This document shows positions 1 to 8,403 of a stretch of 64,000 bases of DNA, in pieces. The notes under the pieces are model-generated. The model searched no databases, had not been told where the DNA came from, and saw only the letters and a program-made list of their open reading frames with translations. The stretch's first letter is position 1. The number at the start of each line of letters is the position of its first letter. Made by a program: the position numbers and the translations under genes. Source of the DNA: Microcoleus vaginatus PCC 9802 (GTDB taxonomy: Bacteria; Cyanobacteriota; Cyanobacteriia; Cyanobacteriales; Microcoleaceae); NCBI GenBank assembly GCA_022701275.1, contig CP031740.1, positions 879,001 through 943,000 of the forward strand, written 5' to 3'.

Positions 1-344
1 GTCACAATTCGCACTGACTGTTTCCACAGAATGTCTGCATCCCCAGCCAAGCGCGCGTGAATTCGCACTCCTTCTACTGCTGGCGAGTTGAGTCTCCAGA
101 GTTGGTGGCAAATAAATTTGACTAAGCCTTCCCGGAGTGTGCTCCCGAGTAATGTAGTATCTGGCGCAAATTCGCGCTGGAATTCTACGAGGATTTGGAC
201 GCAGCCGGCATGAGCCTGTTCGACGCGGGCATAAATCCCTTCGGGGCGCAGCAAGCTGTCAATCCAATAATTTAGGGCTTGAAAGTTGCCCGATCGCGCT
301 AGCTCCAAGATAGACGGCTGCGACCAATTTTCTGCGTACACCAT
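1..344 (-). CDS. Conserved cyanobacterial protein, N-terminal part (runs off the window)
   Basis: An open frame starts at the ATG at 344 and runs to the window edge without a stop, giving about 114 residues of a longer protein. A strong ribosome site (AAGGAGG) lies about 7 bases before the ATG and supports the start. The N-terminus begins MVYAENWSQPSILELARSG and continues with NYWIDSLLRPEGIY and an alternating hydrophobic stretch (CVQILVEF). This looks like a small alpha/beta module that I associate with the N-terminal ends of larger cyanobacterial proteins of unknown role. I cannot assign a function, and the rest of the gene is needed to name it. No signal peptide or membrane segment is visible in the part present. 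Confidence 0.7.
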   Translation of the reverse strand, partial: MVYAENWSQPSILELARSGNFQALNYWIDSLLRPEGIYARVEQAHAGCVQILVEFQREFAPDTTLLGSTLREGLVKFICHQLWRLNSPAVEGVRIHARLAGDADILWKQSVRIV

Positions 345-525
345 CAATTAGCCTCCTTAATACGCACGAGCGATGACTCCAATTTGTTTTGAACGGAACC
401 GCAATTCTTTTAGCTTAACCGCCACAGGTTCCGCTGCCCGTTTTGAAGCTAGTTGTTGGCCGCCACCATTTTCTACATTTAGGGGCTGCCTGCTGTCAGT
501 GATTTTTATCACACTCCGGTCAATC

Positions 526-553
526 GATTTTAGATTTTAGATTTTAGATTTTA
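526..553. repeat. GATTTTA heptamer tandem repeat
   Basis: Four near-perfect head-to-tail copies of GATTTTA. The same heptamer tract recurs at 58542-58573 and 63188-63206, with relatives near 31510, 32745 and 32820. It matches the general description of short tandemly repeated repetitive sequences of filamentous cyanobacteria. Confidence 0.8.
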
Positions 554-583
554 TATTGAGTTCACAGAGGGTACTCGGGGCCA

Positions 584-673
584 GAACAAAAGTCGAAACA
601 AAAGGTTTCTGGGGGAGTTGAGGTAGAAAAGAGCGAGATTTATGAGGCAGAGCCTGTTTTTATTGTCGCTGTT
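584..673. repeat. Direct repeat copy A (about 88 bp)
   Basis: This segment begins GAACAAAAGTC and ends GTCGCTGTT. It is repeated imperfectly at 747-833, with most positions identical (for example GGTTTCTGGGGGA and GAGGCAGAG in both copies). It is noncoding, and the intervening 73 bases contain GAGATTT units. Confidence 0.8.
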
Positions 674-746
674 TGAGTGTCGCTTTAAAGCTTTCGCTTT
701 GAGATTTGAGATTTGAGATTGAGCCAAGAGGCGTTAGTGGACGATC

Positions 747-833
747 GAACAAACGTCCAAACAAGAGGTTTCTGGGGGACTTGAGGCAAAAGAAAGCGAG
801 ATTTTTGAGGCAGAGTCTGTTGTTGTCGCTGTT
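747..833. repeat. Direct repeat copy B (about 87 bp)
   Basis: Second copy of the repeat at 584-673, with scattered substitutions and small length differences. The divergence suggests an old local duplication. Confidence 0.8.
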
Positions 834-1112
834 AATCGCGATCGCCCGAGTCAAGTCCTAATGCTCCGATCTATGCTGGCAAATGCCTCTCACGAGGGAT
901 GCCACTGGCTGCACAACCTGTATTTGGATAAATGGCGTACTAGATAGATTTGGTGGTAAAATCAAATTTGGTAACTCCCATCGGTACCAAAGTTGCGGAA
1001 AACGTGAAACTGGCCAGTCCACACGGCTGTGCCTTCCGATGTAAAACCCAAAGTACGTTACGGTAAACAGACCATATTTTAAGCAAGTTACACTGCGCAG
1101 GAGAACTGACAA

Positions 1113-1424
1113 ATGCTACAGCGCAAAATCTATCAACTCTGTTGTGATGGTCGTGAGGTTTCTATTTTTCTTCGAGATCAGCAACGTTGGATAGAGCGCG
1201 CTCGTATCCTAGATATTGAAGGGGATCTAGTCACGCTGCGCTACGAAACCGACGAAGAAGACGAAATCAGCTCCTGGGAAGAAATGGTGCGTCTCGAAAG
1301 TATTGGAGCTGTGTCCCAGAAGTTGGCTTCGGTATCCCGAACTAACTGCGAACCCCTAGTTTCTGACGATTGTCCCGAAGCCGAACAAATTCGCAATCAC
1401 TACCCCGACTCGAATTTGGAATAG
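1113..1424 (+). CDS. Small conserved cyanobacterial protein (DUF6679-type)
   Basis: This is a 103-residue soluble acidic protein. The N-terminal 70 residues (MLQRKIYQLCCDGREVSIF, then a segment ending SSWEEMVRLES) match my memory of a family near-universal in cyanobacteria and named DUF6679. Its role is unknown. The pattern of short beta strands with an acidic turn (ETDEEDE) suggests a compact small-beta-barrel fold, which is inference. The C-terminal 30 residues look disordered. The start has an AGGAG site 9 bases upstream. The gene stands alone between divergent and convergent neighbours and ends in its own intrinsic terminator at 1459. The family name is recalled, not searched. Confidence 0.85.
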   Translation: MLQRKIYQLCCDGREVSIFLRDQQRWIERARILDIEGDLVTLRYETDEEDEISSWEEMVRLESIGAVSQKLASVSRTNCEPLVSDDCPEAEQIRNHYPDSNLE

Positions 1425-1458
1425 TTTTGAGCTCGCGCTTGAGGCACAAGGAAAACTT

Positions 1459-1491
1459 GGGGGAAAAGAAAACGACTTTTCTCCCTTTTTT
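1459..1491 (+). terminator. Intrinsic terminator after the DUF6679-type gene
   Basis: GGGGGAAAAG pairs with CTTTTCTCCC across a 7-base loop and is followed by a run of six T. It lies 35 bases after the stop codon at 1424. Confidence 0.8.
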
Positions 1492-1506
1492 GTGGAGAAA
1501 TTATGC

Positions 1507-1676
1507 AAAAAACCCGGTTTAGGCCAAACATATTCTGGGTTGTGACCACATAAGCTATTTTGCCTTTAAATTTAAGCTTGATGGCGGAATCTCCTGCCCA
1601 CCCCACAAGAGCGTAAGTACACAGTAGTTTAAAAATTCAATACGCGACAGCTTACGCTGCTGAAACCGGGTTTTTT
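1507..1676. repeat. Inverted repeat with AAAAAACCCGGTTT ends
   Basis: AAAAAACCCGGTTT (1507-1520) and its exact complement AAACCGGGTTTTTT (1663-1676) bound a 170-base noncoding segment. The same CCCGGTTT motif bounds or forms hairpins near 3486, 5222, 26275 and 33920, so it is a dispersed family. Inside is a TCTCCTGCCCACCCCACAAG patch that recurs in the elements near 24.6-25.0 kb. Confidence 0.7.
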
Positions 1677-1745
1677 GTCTGGGTGCGTCCAGGACTGTTC
1701 TTTTGTTTTCTTTGCCTGCGGGCTGGTTTCGAGGTGCGCGACAGC

Positions 1746-3383
1746 TTATTCGCCGTCTGTTTCGCCATCTTCTAGGAAAAATTCGGACTCCGGTATCGCT
1801 TTAAACACCGGACAGAAACCGTCGGGGGTAACTTTAAAGCCAAACAAAGCACTGGACTGGTTCCAACAGCGCTGGCTGCGGTAGTGCTGGCAATTGCCAC
1901 AGCATTCGAGGTTGGCCTGAACGGCGCTGCCTTGAAAAAGGAGTTCCCGCTGGGAGATGCCGCGCAGTACCAGTTCTTCGCCTTGCCAGCGCGCTTCTAC
2001 CAAACCGGTATCGGCAAAATTGGCCCACCGAGGATCGCCTGTAATCGGACTCGGCAAGCTAATTGCTACCTCTGTCCCCAATTCGCTGAGTTCTCCCTCA
2101 TAGTTAGTTTCTGGGATAGCGGGCTGCAAAAACATTTCCCCGATCGGCAATTCGACCAGTGTTCCGGCCGCCGGAGTGTGCAACTGGTAGCGGTTTCGCA
2201 GCTCGTCCAAGTTAGCCAAGTCAGCCAAATATGCAGGGGAACCGTGGAGTAAAATTACGTGCTGGGGACGCAAATTGTGGATGAGTTGGGTCGTCCCCGG
2301 CCCGTCGCAGTGTTCGGCTAGCAGATAAGTTTCGACACTTCTGACTGCTGATTCGGGCCTGTTGCCCAGCCAGTCGCTGACGGGATATCCTGGTTTTTGA
2401 GGCGCGAGCAAAATCCAAGGATTTGTGCCATCGGCAACATACAATGCCAAATCAGCTATTTGGTCAGTAATCACAATACAGGGCGTGGCTCCCAATTCGG
2501 GGCGTTGTTCGGCAGATAGTCGGCGGACACGGGGTTTCACCCTTTCGTCCCAAAACAAAGGTTGGTGCAGAGCAAAATTTTGGACGGCGGTGGGAAATTG
2601 GGGTAACAGCTCCAGATAAGCGTCGCACCCGTCGGCGACAGTGCCGTCCACCCAAATATCCAAGTCGCGGCCAGTAAAGTAGTGGTGACTGCGGAGCAGC
2701 ATCAGCATTTCTTGGCCCAAACCCAGGGCCGGCGCGGGCAGCAGTACCGAGTACCCGTCGGCGATGGCGCGGTGGATGCGATCGGCTAACTGATTTTCCA
2801 GTTGTCGGCGGTGAGGGTGGCGCGCCGTGCCGTAACTGCCTTCCAAAATTAACACATCCGGCTTCATGCCCCTGAGTTCTCCGAGGGGCAAACCTTCCAC
2901 CAAACGAGAATTGGACAGGAAAAAGTCGCCGGTGTAAACCACGGTGTAGGTGCGGTGCGGGGCGGCATAAGTCAGCAGCACAGTCGCCGCTCCGGGCAAA
3001 TGGCCCGACGGGAACAACTGCACGCTCAGTCCTGGGCGCACTTCGAGCGGCGACTGCCAGGGGAGTCCCTGACAGAACCTGGACTCTGGCTGCTGAGCCA
3101 GTTCTGGCCAGTTGAGCGGTAGCAGTCGCGCTGTCACTTCGCTGGCGTAAATTGGCAAGTGGGGGAAAGATTGATGGAGTGCTAGCAAACCTCTGGCATG
3201 GTCAGAGTGGGCGTGGGTACACACCACAAAATCTGCTGGCAGCGATCGATTTAGTGTCGCTGACAGCGGTGCAATATCCTCTACACCGCAGTCGAGTAAA
3301 ATGCGGTGCGGCCCCATTCGCACTAGGAGACAGACACCTTCTTGGGCGTGGCCTGCGCCGTAAGGTAAACAATCGAGATCCAT
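1746..3383 (-). CDS. MBL-fold / beta-CASP-type metallo-hydrolase
   Basis: The 545-residue product carries the metallo-beta-lactamase metal motif HAHSDH at about residues 57-62, a GHLPGA motif and the TGDFF strand, in the order seen in beta-CASP nucleases (RNase J and CPSF-73 relatives). A later ILLHGSP is the C-terminal histidine motif. These enzymes usually cut or trim RNA, but the substrate here is unknown. The last 60 residues add a cysteine cluster (CCGNC, then RC, then CPVF) that could bind zinc or iron-sulfur and is not part of the core fold. The ORF extends 24 codons upstream to 3455. I prefer the ATG at 3383 because it has GGGAG upstream and the conserved sequence begins there. It stands alone, followed by a repeat. 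Confidence 0.8.
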   Translation of the reverse strand: MDLDCLPYGAGHAQEGVCLLVRMGPHRILLDCGVEDIAPLSATLNRSLPADFVVCTHAHSDHARGLLALHQSFPHLPIYASEVTARLLPLNWPELAQQPESRFCQGLPWQSPLEVRPGLSVQLFPSGHLPGAATVLLTYAAPHRTYTVVYTGDFFLSNSRLVEGLPLGELRGMKPDVLILEGSYGTARHPHRRQLENQLADRIHRAIADGYSVLLPAPALGLGQEMLMLLRSHHYFTGRDLDIWVDGTVADGCDAYLELLPQFPTAVQNFALHQPLFWDERVKPRVRRLSAEQRPELGATPCIVITDQIADLALYVADGTNPWILLAPQKPGYPVSDWLGNRPESAVRSVETYLLAEHCDGPGTTQLIHNLRPQHVILLHGSPAYLADLANLDELRNRYQLHTPAAGTLVELPIGEMFLQPAIPETNYEGELSELGTEVAISLPSPITGDPRWANFADTGLVEARWQGEELVLRGISQRELLFQGSAVQANLECCGNCQHYRSQRCWNQSSALFGFKVTPDGFCPVFKAIPESEFFLEDGETDGE

Positions 3384-3485
3384 CACTGCGGTTAGCTCCC
3401 TGCTTTGCACGCAACTTGCAGTATCGCCACATTTAAAGATTGGTTGCGACTGCATTCATTCGATGAAGTTCAGTCTCGGACGCTG

Positions 3486-3550
3486 AAACCGGGTTTGATG
3501 AACGAAAACACTTTGTTGCCGCCCTCGCTCCCGGTAAAAAAACCCGGTTT
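3486..3550. repeat. AAACCGGGTTT inverted repeat
   Basis: AAACCGGGTTT at 3486-3496 pairs with AAACCCGGTTT at 3540-3550. It belongs to the same family as 1507-1676 and 5222-5252 and lies just upstream of the MBL-fold gene. Confidence 0.65.
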
Positions 3551-4190
3551 ATCAAAGTTCTGGTGCGTAAGCCCTGGAGCTAAATGTTTGCTCGAAGGCT
3601 CCGGCTCCCGTCAAAGGGAAGTAATTGCACTTAAGATTTGATGCAGCGCCAAGAAGGCGATTTTCCGAAGGCATTTGCCTGACGGGCATTCGGTCTTCCA
3701 CAAAGTTCATGCTACTGGTTCTGGCATCAAAAGTTACATTTTATTGCACCATGTAAGAGTAGCGAACTCGATCTCATATTCTGAGTTTTAAACTTTTTTC
3801 CACAATTTGCGCCTGCTAAAAGCTAGTCTTTTTTATGAGAAGATTTTAATTCAGATGTGCAAAGATCTTGATAAAACTTTACAATTCTTCATTTTTTGGG
3901 TGTTGAGGGCCGTGTATTGTCCAATCTGAAAAACGGAGAACCAGCATGGGGCTAGCTAACTGCTTTTGTCCGGCCAGACAGAGACTTTATGAGTTTGCTC
4001 GGTTTCTTTGTAAAAGTTTGATACATTCTTCTAAGCAAACCTTCTGGCTATCCCGGAGAGAGTTTAAATGGCTTTTTGACCCCGCCCAAAAACGGATATA
4101 AGTTTCCGCCAGGAATCGCCAGCAGCGCAAAGTTTTAGGCTCGTGTTCAAGCTCCAGATTCATCTGTGAAGTAAATCTCAAATCGTTTGA

Positions 4191-4272
4191 CTGAGCCAGA
4201 CTCGACAGCTCGCCCAACGTCTGAGCGCGGCTCGACTGAGCTGGACTCGATGGCTCGCCCAACGTCTCGCCG
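4191..4272. repeat. Two-copy 37-bp tandem repeat
   Basis: Units 4191-4227 and 4236-4272 share GCTCGCCCAACGTCT and most flanking positions, with an 8-base spacer. Confidence 0.7.
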
Positions 4273-4324
4273 AAGTCTCAAAACTCAAATCTCAAATCGG
4301 CTGACTGGCCGATAATAGGTTTGT

Positions 4325-4732
4325 TTACTCCCCTCCTTGACTAGGGCACAAAACGATGTCTTTTTTTGTTTTACCCCAAACATAGCCAGATAAATCCCCC
4401 GACAATGGAGGATATTTATCCTGTACAAATCCCACTAACTTGCCAGAAATAATGTCAGGTCTATGAGTCTCCAACCCGTCTATAATCTTCGGTTTTTTAT
4501 CATTTGGGTATTCTTTCGGGTGGGGTTTTTGAGTTGTTTGTCAGCTAACCTGTGGCGGCTTAAACAGAGTGTAATAGCTTGGTTTTAAGTCAAACATCAC
4601 ATCGTAGTTCTCGAATAGTATCGTTGGAGTTGTGCTAGATTCCTGTTTTTTGACTGCCCTCAGCAAATGACTCCTGCGCTTTGCACAGATTCTAGATAAC
4701 TGACTGAGCCTCGTCGTTCTGCCAATTTTAAC
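4325..4732 (-). pseudogene. Decayed ORF, unidentified
   Basis: Read on the minus strand from 4732, one frame stays open for about 63 codons (with TPTILFENYDVMFDL and SYYTLFKPPQVS). It meets a single TGA at 4541-4543 and continues in the same frame for 71 more codons (HPKEYPNDKKPKIIDGLE, then VGFVQDKYPPLSGDLSGYVW) to TAA at 4325. The residue usage looks like real protein on both sides of the stop, and there is no start codon with a ribosome site. It appears to be the 3' part of a gene broken by truncation and a nonsense change. I do not recognise the family. Confidence 0.35.
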
Positions 4733-5221
4733 CTAGAGATACGAGTAGTTTATAGAGTTGAGATTATTAACAAATGAAGCCGGAACTGACTTATTTAACC
4801 GGCTGGATATCGGTATTTATAGCCTTTATTAAATATTTTAAGGGAATAATAGTGCTTTAATTCATGTGGTATGGATTGGACTCCATTCACTCATTTATAT
4901 CGGTCAAATAAGTAGGTAAAAATATAGCTAATGTGGGTCGAGTGTTGAACTCATAAAGTGTTTTGTATAAGATGGAGTCTTAGGTTCCACCACCAATACA
5001 AGACATAGAAGGTATTTGTTTTAGCGCAAGTCTACCTACTATTTTAGTTTTTTTAAAATAGTTTTTAAGGGGCTGCCTCTATATTCTAAAAACGGGTTTG
5101 GGATTGTTATAGAATAATTACTACTTGCGAAAGTTTTAATTGCGAGAGTGTTTAATTGTTTGGTATGTTTTAGAGAATAGTACCCGCTCGCAATTCAAGC
5201 TGGAATGAGGGGCGATCGCAC

Positions 5222-5252
5222 AAACCGGGTTTTATCAAAAAACCTGGTTTTT
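5222..5252. repeat. AAACCGGGTTTT hairpin
   Basis: AAACCGGGTTTT, a short ATC loop, then AAAAAACCTGGTTTTT form a compact hairpin with a T tail. It is a member of the CCCGGTTT family and could act as a terminator in either direction. Confidence 0.6.
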
Positions 5253-5558
5253 AGAGATGGCATTAATGGCAAGACTTGGGAGAGTGCCGACGGCCCATAA
5301 CACCTGCAATTGACACCCGCCTCAACGAGCTAAGGTGTTCGACGACAAATATTCTGTTGGAAAAAAACTTGACATCAGCGGGTAATAGAAAGTAAAAATA
5401 AATAAAAGCAATAATAAAAATAAGGCTTTATGTTGGATTCGCGATCGAGGCTAGGCAAGTATGGCATTGAGAAGTTGCTAGCCCTAAAACAATTTTCGCT
5501 AAAATACATCCGGTAATATACGGAGTTTATATGATTTTTTCACAATTTAACATCTCAA

Positions 5559-6749
5559 ATGGCAACAGCTATTCTTGACCTGGAAATGTCCAAACTTCCG
5601 CCAGAAATTAGGGTTGAGGAGCGTTACAGCAAAGCCTTGGTTTTAATTCGACTGCACGGAAAACCGATCGGCCAAGCTCTATTGTCGCTCGTCGGAGGTC
5701 ACGCCGACGGCTCCCAATTGCGGGAAACACTGATGAACGCTGCGGGGGAGAACCTTTGGAAAAATTGGCTCTACGATACCCTCGCATGGGACGAACGCGG
5801 GCCTGTGCAGGCAATGCCGCTCGCCACAGTAGCGGTTTGCACGCGCGATCGCCCGGAAGATTTGCGGCGCTGTCTAGACGCGCTGATGCAGAACCCAGAC
5901 GAGGGTCAGGAATACTTAGTAATTGACAATTGTCCCAGCACGGACGCTACCAAGGAAGTGGTCAAAAATTACCCACAAGTCCGCTATGTGCGCGAAGACG
6001 TACCAGGCTCCAGCGCTGCCCGTAACCGAGCTTTACGCGAAGCTAAACATGAATTCGTAGCCTTTACAGATGACGATGCTGCCCCCGATCCGAACTGGCT
6101 GCGATCGCTCTTGTTGAATTTTAGCGATCCGCGAGTTATGTGCGTCACGGGGCTGGTGATGCCCTTGGAACTGGAAACCGAAGCGCAAGAATGGTTTGAG
6201 TGGTACAGCCCGCACGGGCGGGGATTTGAGCGCCGAGTTTTTGATGGGGCACAGTGCAATCCTCTGATTGTGCATCTTGTGGGAGTTTCGGCGAGTATGG
6301 CTGTGCGGAAAAGTTTGATCGACTACATTGGCCTGTTTGACGAAGCTTTGGGGGCGGGAACACCCACGGTGGGTGGCGAAGACTGTGAACTCTTTGCCCG
6401 CATTTTGCGCGCGGGTTATTGCATTGTCTACGAGCCGAGAGCATTGAGCTGGCACCGCCATCGCCGCACTTGGGAAGAATTGCGAAAAACGCTCCAAGGC
6501 TACGGCATCGGAGTCTATGCTTTCTGGACGCGGCTGTTTGTAATCAACAGAGAATTTAGTGTGCCTCTATTAGCTTGGGGATGGCTGCGGTATAAGCAAA
6601 TTCCCGAATTAATTGCTTCTTTGCGAAAGCAACCGGATGCGGTTCCGAGGGATTTGCTATGGGCTCAATTTCGCGGCTGCTTTAGCGGGCCGATGGCTTA
6701 TTTTGCTTCTCGGAAGTTGTTACAAAAAATTAAGGGGAGCAATGAATAG
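5559..6749 (+). CDS. Glycosyltransferase family 2
   Basis: The 396-residue product has an N-terminal extension of about 85 residues (VEERYSKALVLIRLHGKPIG region) before a GT-A fold. The catalytic part starts with AVCTRDRPEDLRRCL near residue 92, carries the nucleotide/metal-binding TDDDAAPD at 170-177 and the base-containing GGEDCEL motif at 272-278, and then WHRHRRTW. It should transfer a sugar from a nucleotide-sugar to a growing glycan at the cytoplasmic face. No membrane segment is obvious. The same N-terminal extension occurs in the glycosyltransferase at 8404, so these two are paralogs. It is the first gene of the surface-glycan locus ending at 15071. The ATG has no clear ribosome site and may be coupled to a tiny upstream frame at 5531. 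Confidence 0.92.
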   Translation: MATAILDLEMSKLPPEIRVEERYSKALVLIRLHGKPIGQALLSLVGGHADGSQLRETLMNAAGENLWKNWLYDTLAWDERGPVQAMPLATVAVCTRDRPEDLRRCLDALMQNPDEGQEYLVIDNCPSTDATKEVVKNYPQVRYVREDVPGSSAARNRALREAKHEFVAFTDDDAAPDPNWLRSLLLNFSDPRVMCVTGLVMPLELETEAQEWFEWYSPHGRGFERRVFDGAQCNPLIVHLVGVSASMAVRKSLIDYIGLFDEALGAGTPTVGGEDCELFARILRAGYCIVYEPRALSWHRHRRTWEELRKTLQGYGIGVYAFWTRLFVINREFSVPLLAWGWLRYKQIPELIASLRKQPDAVPRDLLWAQFRGCFSGPMAYFASRKLLQKIKGSNE

Positions 6750-6823
6750 GGATTTTTAGATTATTTTTAACGCCAGATGAAGGGAGATGAAATGCAGATG
6801 AAGTTAATTGTTGTAATGTAAAT

Positions 6824-8134
6824 ATGGAAAATCTAACAGTTAGCATAATTATTCCTAGCCACAACCGAAGTTCTTCGCTGCGGCGGGCTTTGGATGCTTT
6901 GCACTTGCAGACTTATCCGCTCGACCTGATCGAGGTTATTGTAGTGGCAGATAGCTGCATTGACGATACTTTGGCAATGCTACAAGACTACAAAGCTCCC
7001 TTTAAACTGCAGGCGATCGAGGTAAATTGCCGAAGTGCTTCCATCGCCCGCAATACTGGAGCGGCTTCGGCTACCGGGAAATTGCTGCTGTTTCTCGACG
7101 ACGATATCGAAGCGCTGCCACCTTTGGTGGAAAGCCATGCGCGGGTTCACCGAGAGCGTCCGGGAGCGGCTGTCATGGGCCCCTATCCGCCTAAGTTGCA
7201 CGGAGGAACTAGGTTTTTTGACGTGGAAGTGCGCTCGTGGTGGGAAGAGAAGTTTTATCAGATGAGCCAACCTGGTCACCGATTTACTTATCAAGATTTG
7301 CTCAGCGGCAACCTTTCTTTGGATGCAGAACTGTTTGGTCGTCTCGATGGGTTTGATTCGGCTTTTGGGAACTGCGGCGGAGAAGATTACGAGTTTGGGG
7401 TGCGTTTGCTGAAAGCTGGTGTACCTTTTGCTGTAGCGGGGGATGCTGTGGGCTATCATTACGAACACGAAACTAATAATCTCGATCGCTCTTTTCGCCG
7501 CTCTCGTCAGGAAGGGCGCTCGGATGTTTTGATAGGCCGCCGACACCCGGAACTTAGACCGATACTGCAGGTAGCAGCCTACGAAACTGCTTACTCGCTG
7601 GTAGATAAAATTGTGGTGGCGGTCACGTTTTTCTGGCCGGCTGCGGTAGATTGGCTAGCCCAGGGACTGAGGGAATCTCTTGATTTACTCGAAAGCTTGC
7701 GGATGCGGGGAACTTGGCGGTGGTTGCGGTCAAAATTGCGCGGTTATTGGTATTTGCGGGGTGTCATTGATGAGTTGAAAAGTCGCTCTGCTATTTCTAG
7801 TTTTATGCAAGGAGGCCCGGCCCGTGCTCATTTGGGCGGATATGAAATTAACATTGATTTGCAGCAAGGTTGGGAAGCTGCAGAAAGTCTGCTGGATGCG
7901 GAACGACCGGCTGGGGTTTACCTGTATTATGACCAACTGACAGTCGGTCATATTATTCCGCAAGCGGGCGCGGAACCGCTGCGGGGCGCTCACTTGCGAT
8001 CTATTCTGGCGCTTCACTTTGCTCAACCGCTGGCTGGGGCGATCGCGGTTAACGGTTTGCCCCGCACTGCTGAAACGCTTGAAGACAAACCTTTAGTTGC
8101 TTTTGAAACTTACGAGTTAGCAATTAAGAGCTAA
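6824..8134 (+). CDS. Glycosyltransferase family 2
   Basis: The 436-residue product has a GT-A domain from residue 5 (VSIIIPSHNR), LDDDIEAL at 91-98 for metal/nucleotide-sugar binding and GGEDYEFG at 185-192 as the acceptor/base motif. The C-terminal 180 residues are not typical of the core fold and include a segment that may lie on the membrane (VAVTFFWPAAVDWLA). It lacks the N-terminal extension of its two flanking relatives, so it probably adds a different sugar. The gene follows the first glycosyltransferase by 74 bases and belongs to the same unit. The substrate cannot be read from sequence. Confidence 0.9.
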   Translation: MENLTVSIIIPSHNRSSSLRRALDALHLQTYPLDLIEVIVVADSCIDDTLAMLQDYKAPFKLQAIEVNCRSASIARNTGAASATGKLLLFLDDDIEALPPLVESHARVHRERPGAAVMGPYPPKLHGGTRFFDVEVRSWWEEKFYQMSQPGHRFTYQDLLSGNLSLDAELFGRLDGFDSAFGNCGGEDYEFGVRLLKAGVPFAVAGDAVGYHYEHETNNLDRSFRRSRQEGRSDVLIGRRHPELRPILQVAAYETAYSLVDKIVVAVTFFWPAAVDWLAQGLRESLDLLESLRMRGTWRWLRSKLRGYWYLRGVIDELKSRSAISSFMQGGPARAHLGGYEINIDLQQGWEAAESLLDAERPAGVYLYYDQLTVGHIIPQAGAEPLRGAHLRSILALHFAQPLAGAIAVNGLPRTAETLEDKPLVAFETYELAIKS

Positions 8135-8403
8135 GTAAATAGGTACAAATAAAGATTACATGATTCGGGCAGGTGAGTGCCTTCATCTTCTCGCTTATAT
8201 CTGGTTATGCTTAGCTAAACTAGCCCCTAGAAGATTTTTTTTTTCGTTCTTTTTTTCGTTCATATCTACTGAATTCGGGGAAGTTAAACCAAAAACTCAA
8301 ACCTCCAACGTTGGGAAATTGGAAAGTTGCAACCCCAAAGTTAAAAGTCCCAAGTCAAAACTTTTCTATCTAGTGCCCGCTGCAAAATTTTCAGGAGCAA
8401 GTT

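Larger units (their letters stand above)
345..1112. other. Intergenic region with repeats, no convincing gene
   Basis: This 768-base stretch separates two divergent genes. It contains a heptamer tandem repeat, an approximate 88-base direct repeat in two copies, and a further GAGATTT tandem patch near 700-720. Minus-strand ORFs of 64 and 84 codons occur here, but they are low-complexity or repeat-derived, lack ribosome sites and resemble no family known to me. The promoter of the gene at 1113 must lie in the last part, before its AGGAG site. Confidence 0.6.
3384..5558. other. Long intergenic region with repeats and a decayed ORF
   Basis: About 2.2 kb without an intact gene. It contains AAACCGGGTTT inverted repeats (3486-3550 and 5222-5252), a 37-base tandem duplication (4191-4272), a minus-strand ORF remnant with an in-frame stop (4325-4732), and an AT-rich leader before the glycosyltransferase gene. 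A 91-codon minus ORF at 3987-4262 overlaps the tandem repeat and looks spurious. Confidence 0.6.

Noticed and set aside
660-1112. Two minus-strand ORFs of 64 and 84 codons
   Set aside because: The first overlaps a noncoding direct repeat, and the second has no initiation signal and no familiar sequence.
3987-4262. 91-codon minus ORF
   Set aside because: It covers a 37-base tandem repeat (GELSSLAQS-type duplicated peptide), has no ribosome site and no recognisable family.
4774-4860. 28-codon hydrophobic ORF (MKPELTYLTGWISVFIAF)
   Set aside because: It could be a small membrane peptide, but the ribosome site is weak and nothing else supports it.
6033-6497. 154-codon minus ORF opposite the first glycosyltransferase
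   Set aside because: Composition of an antisense frame; the plus frame carries the DDD and ED motifs.
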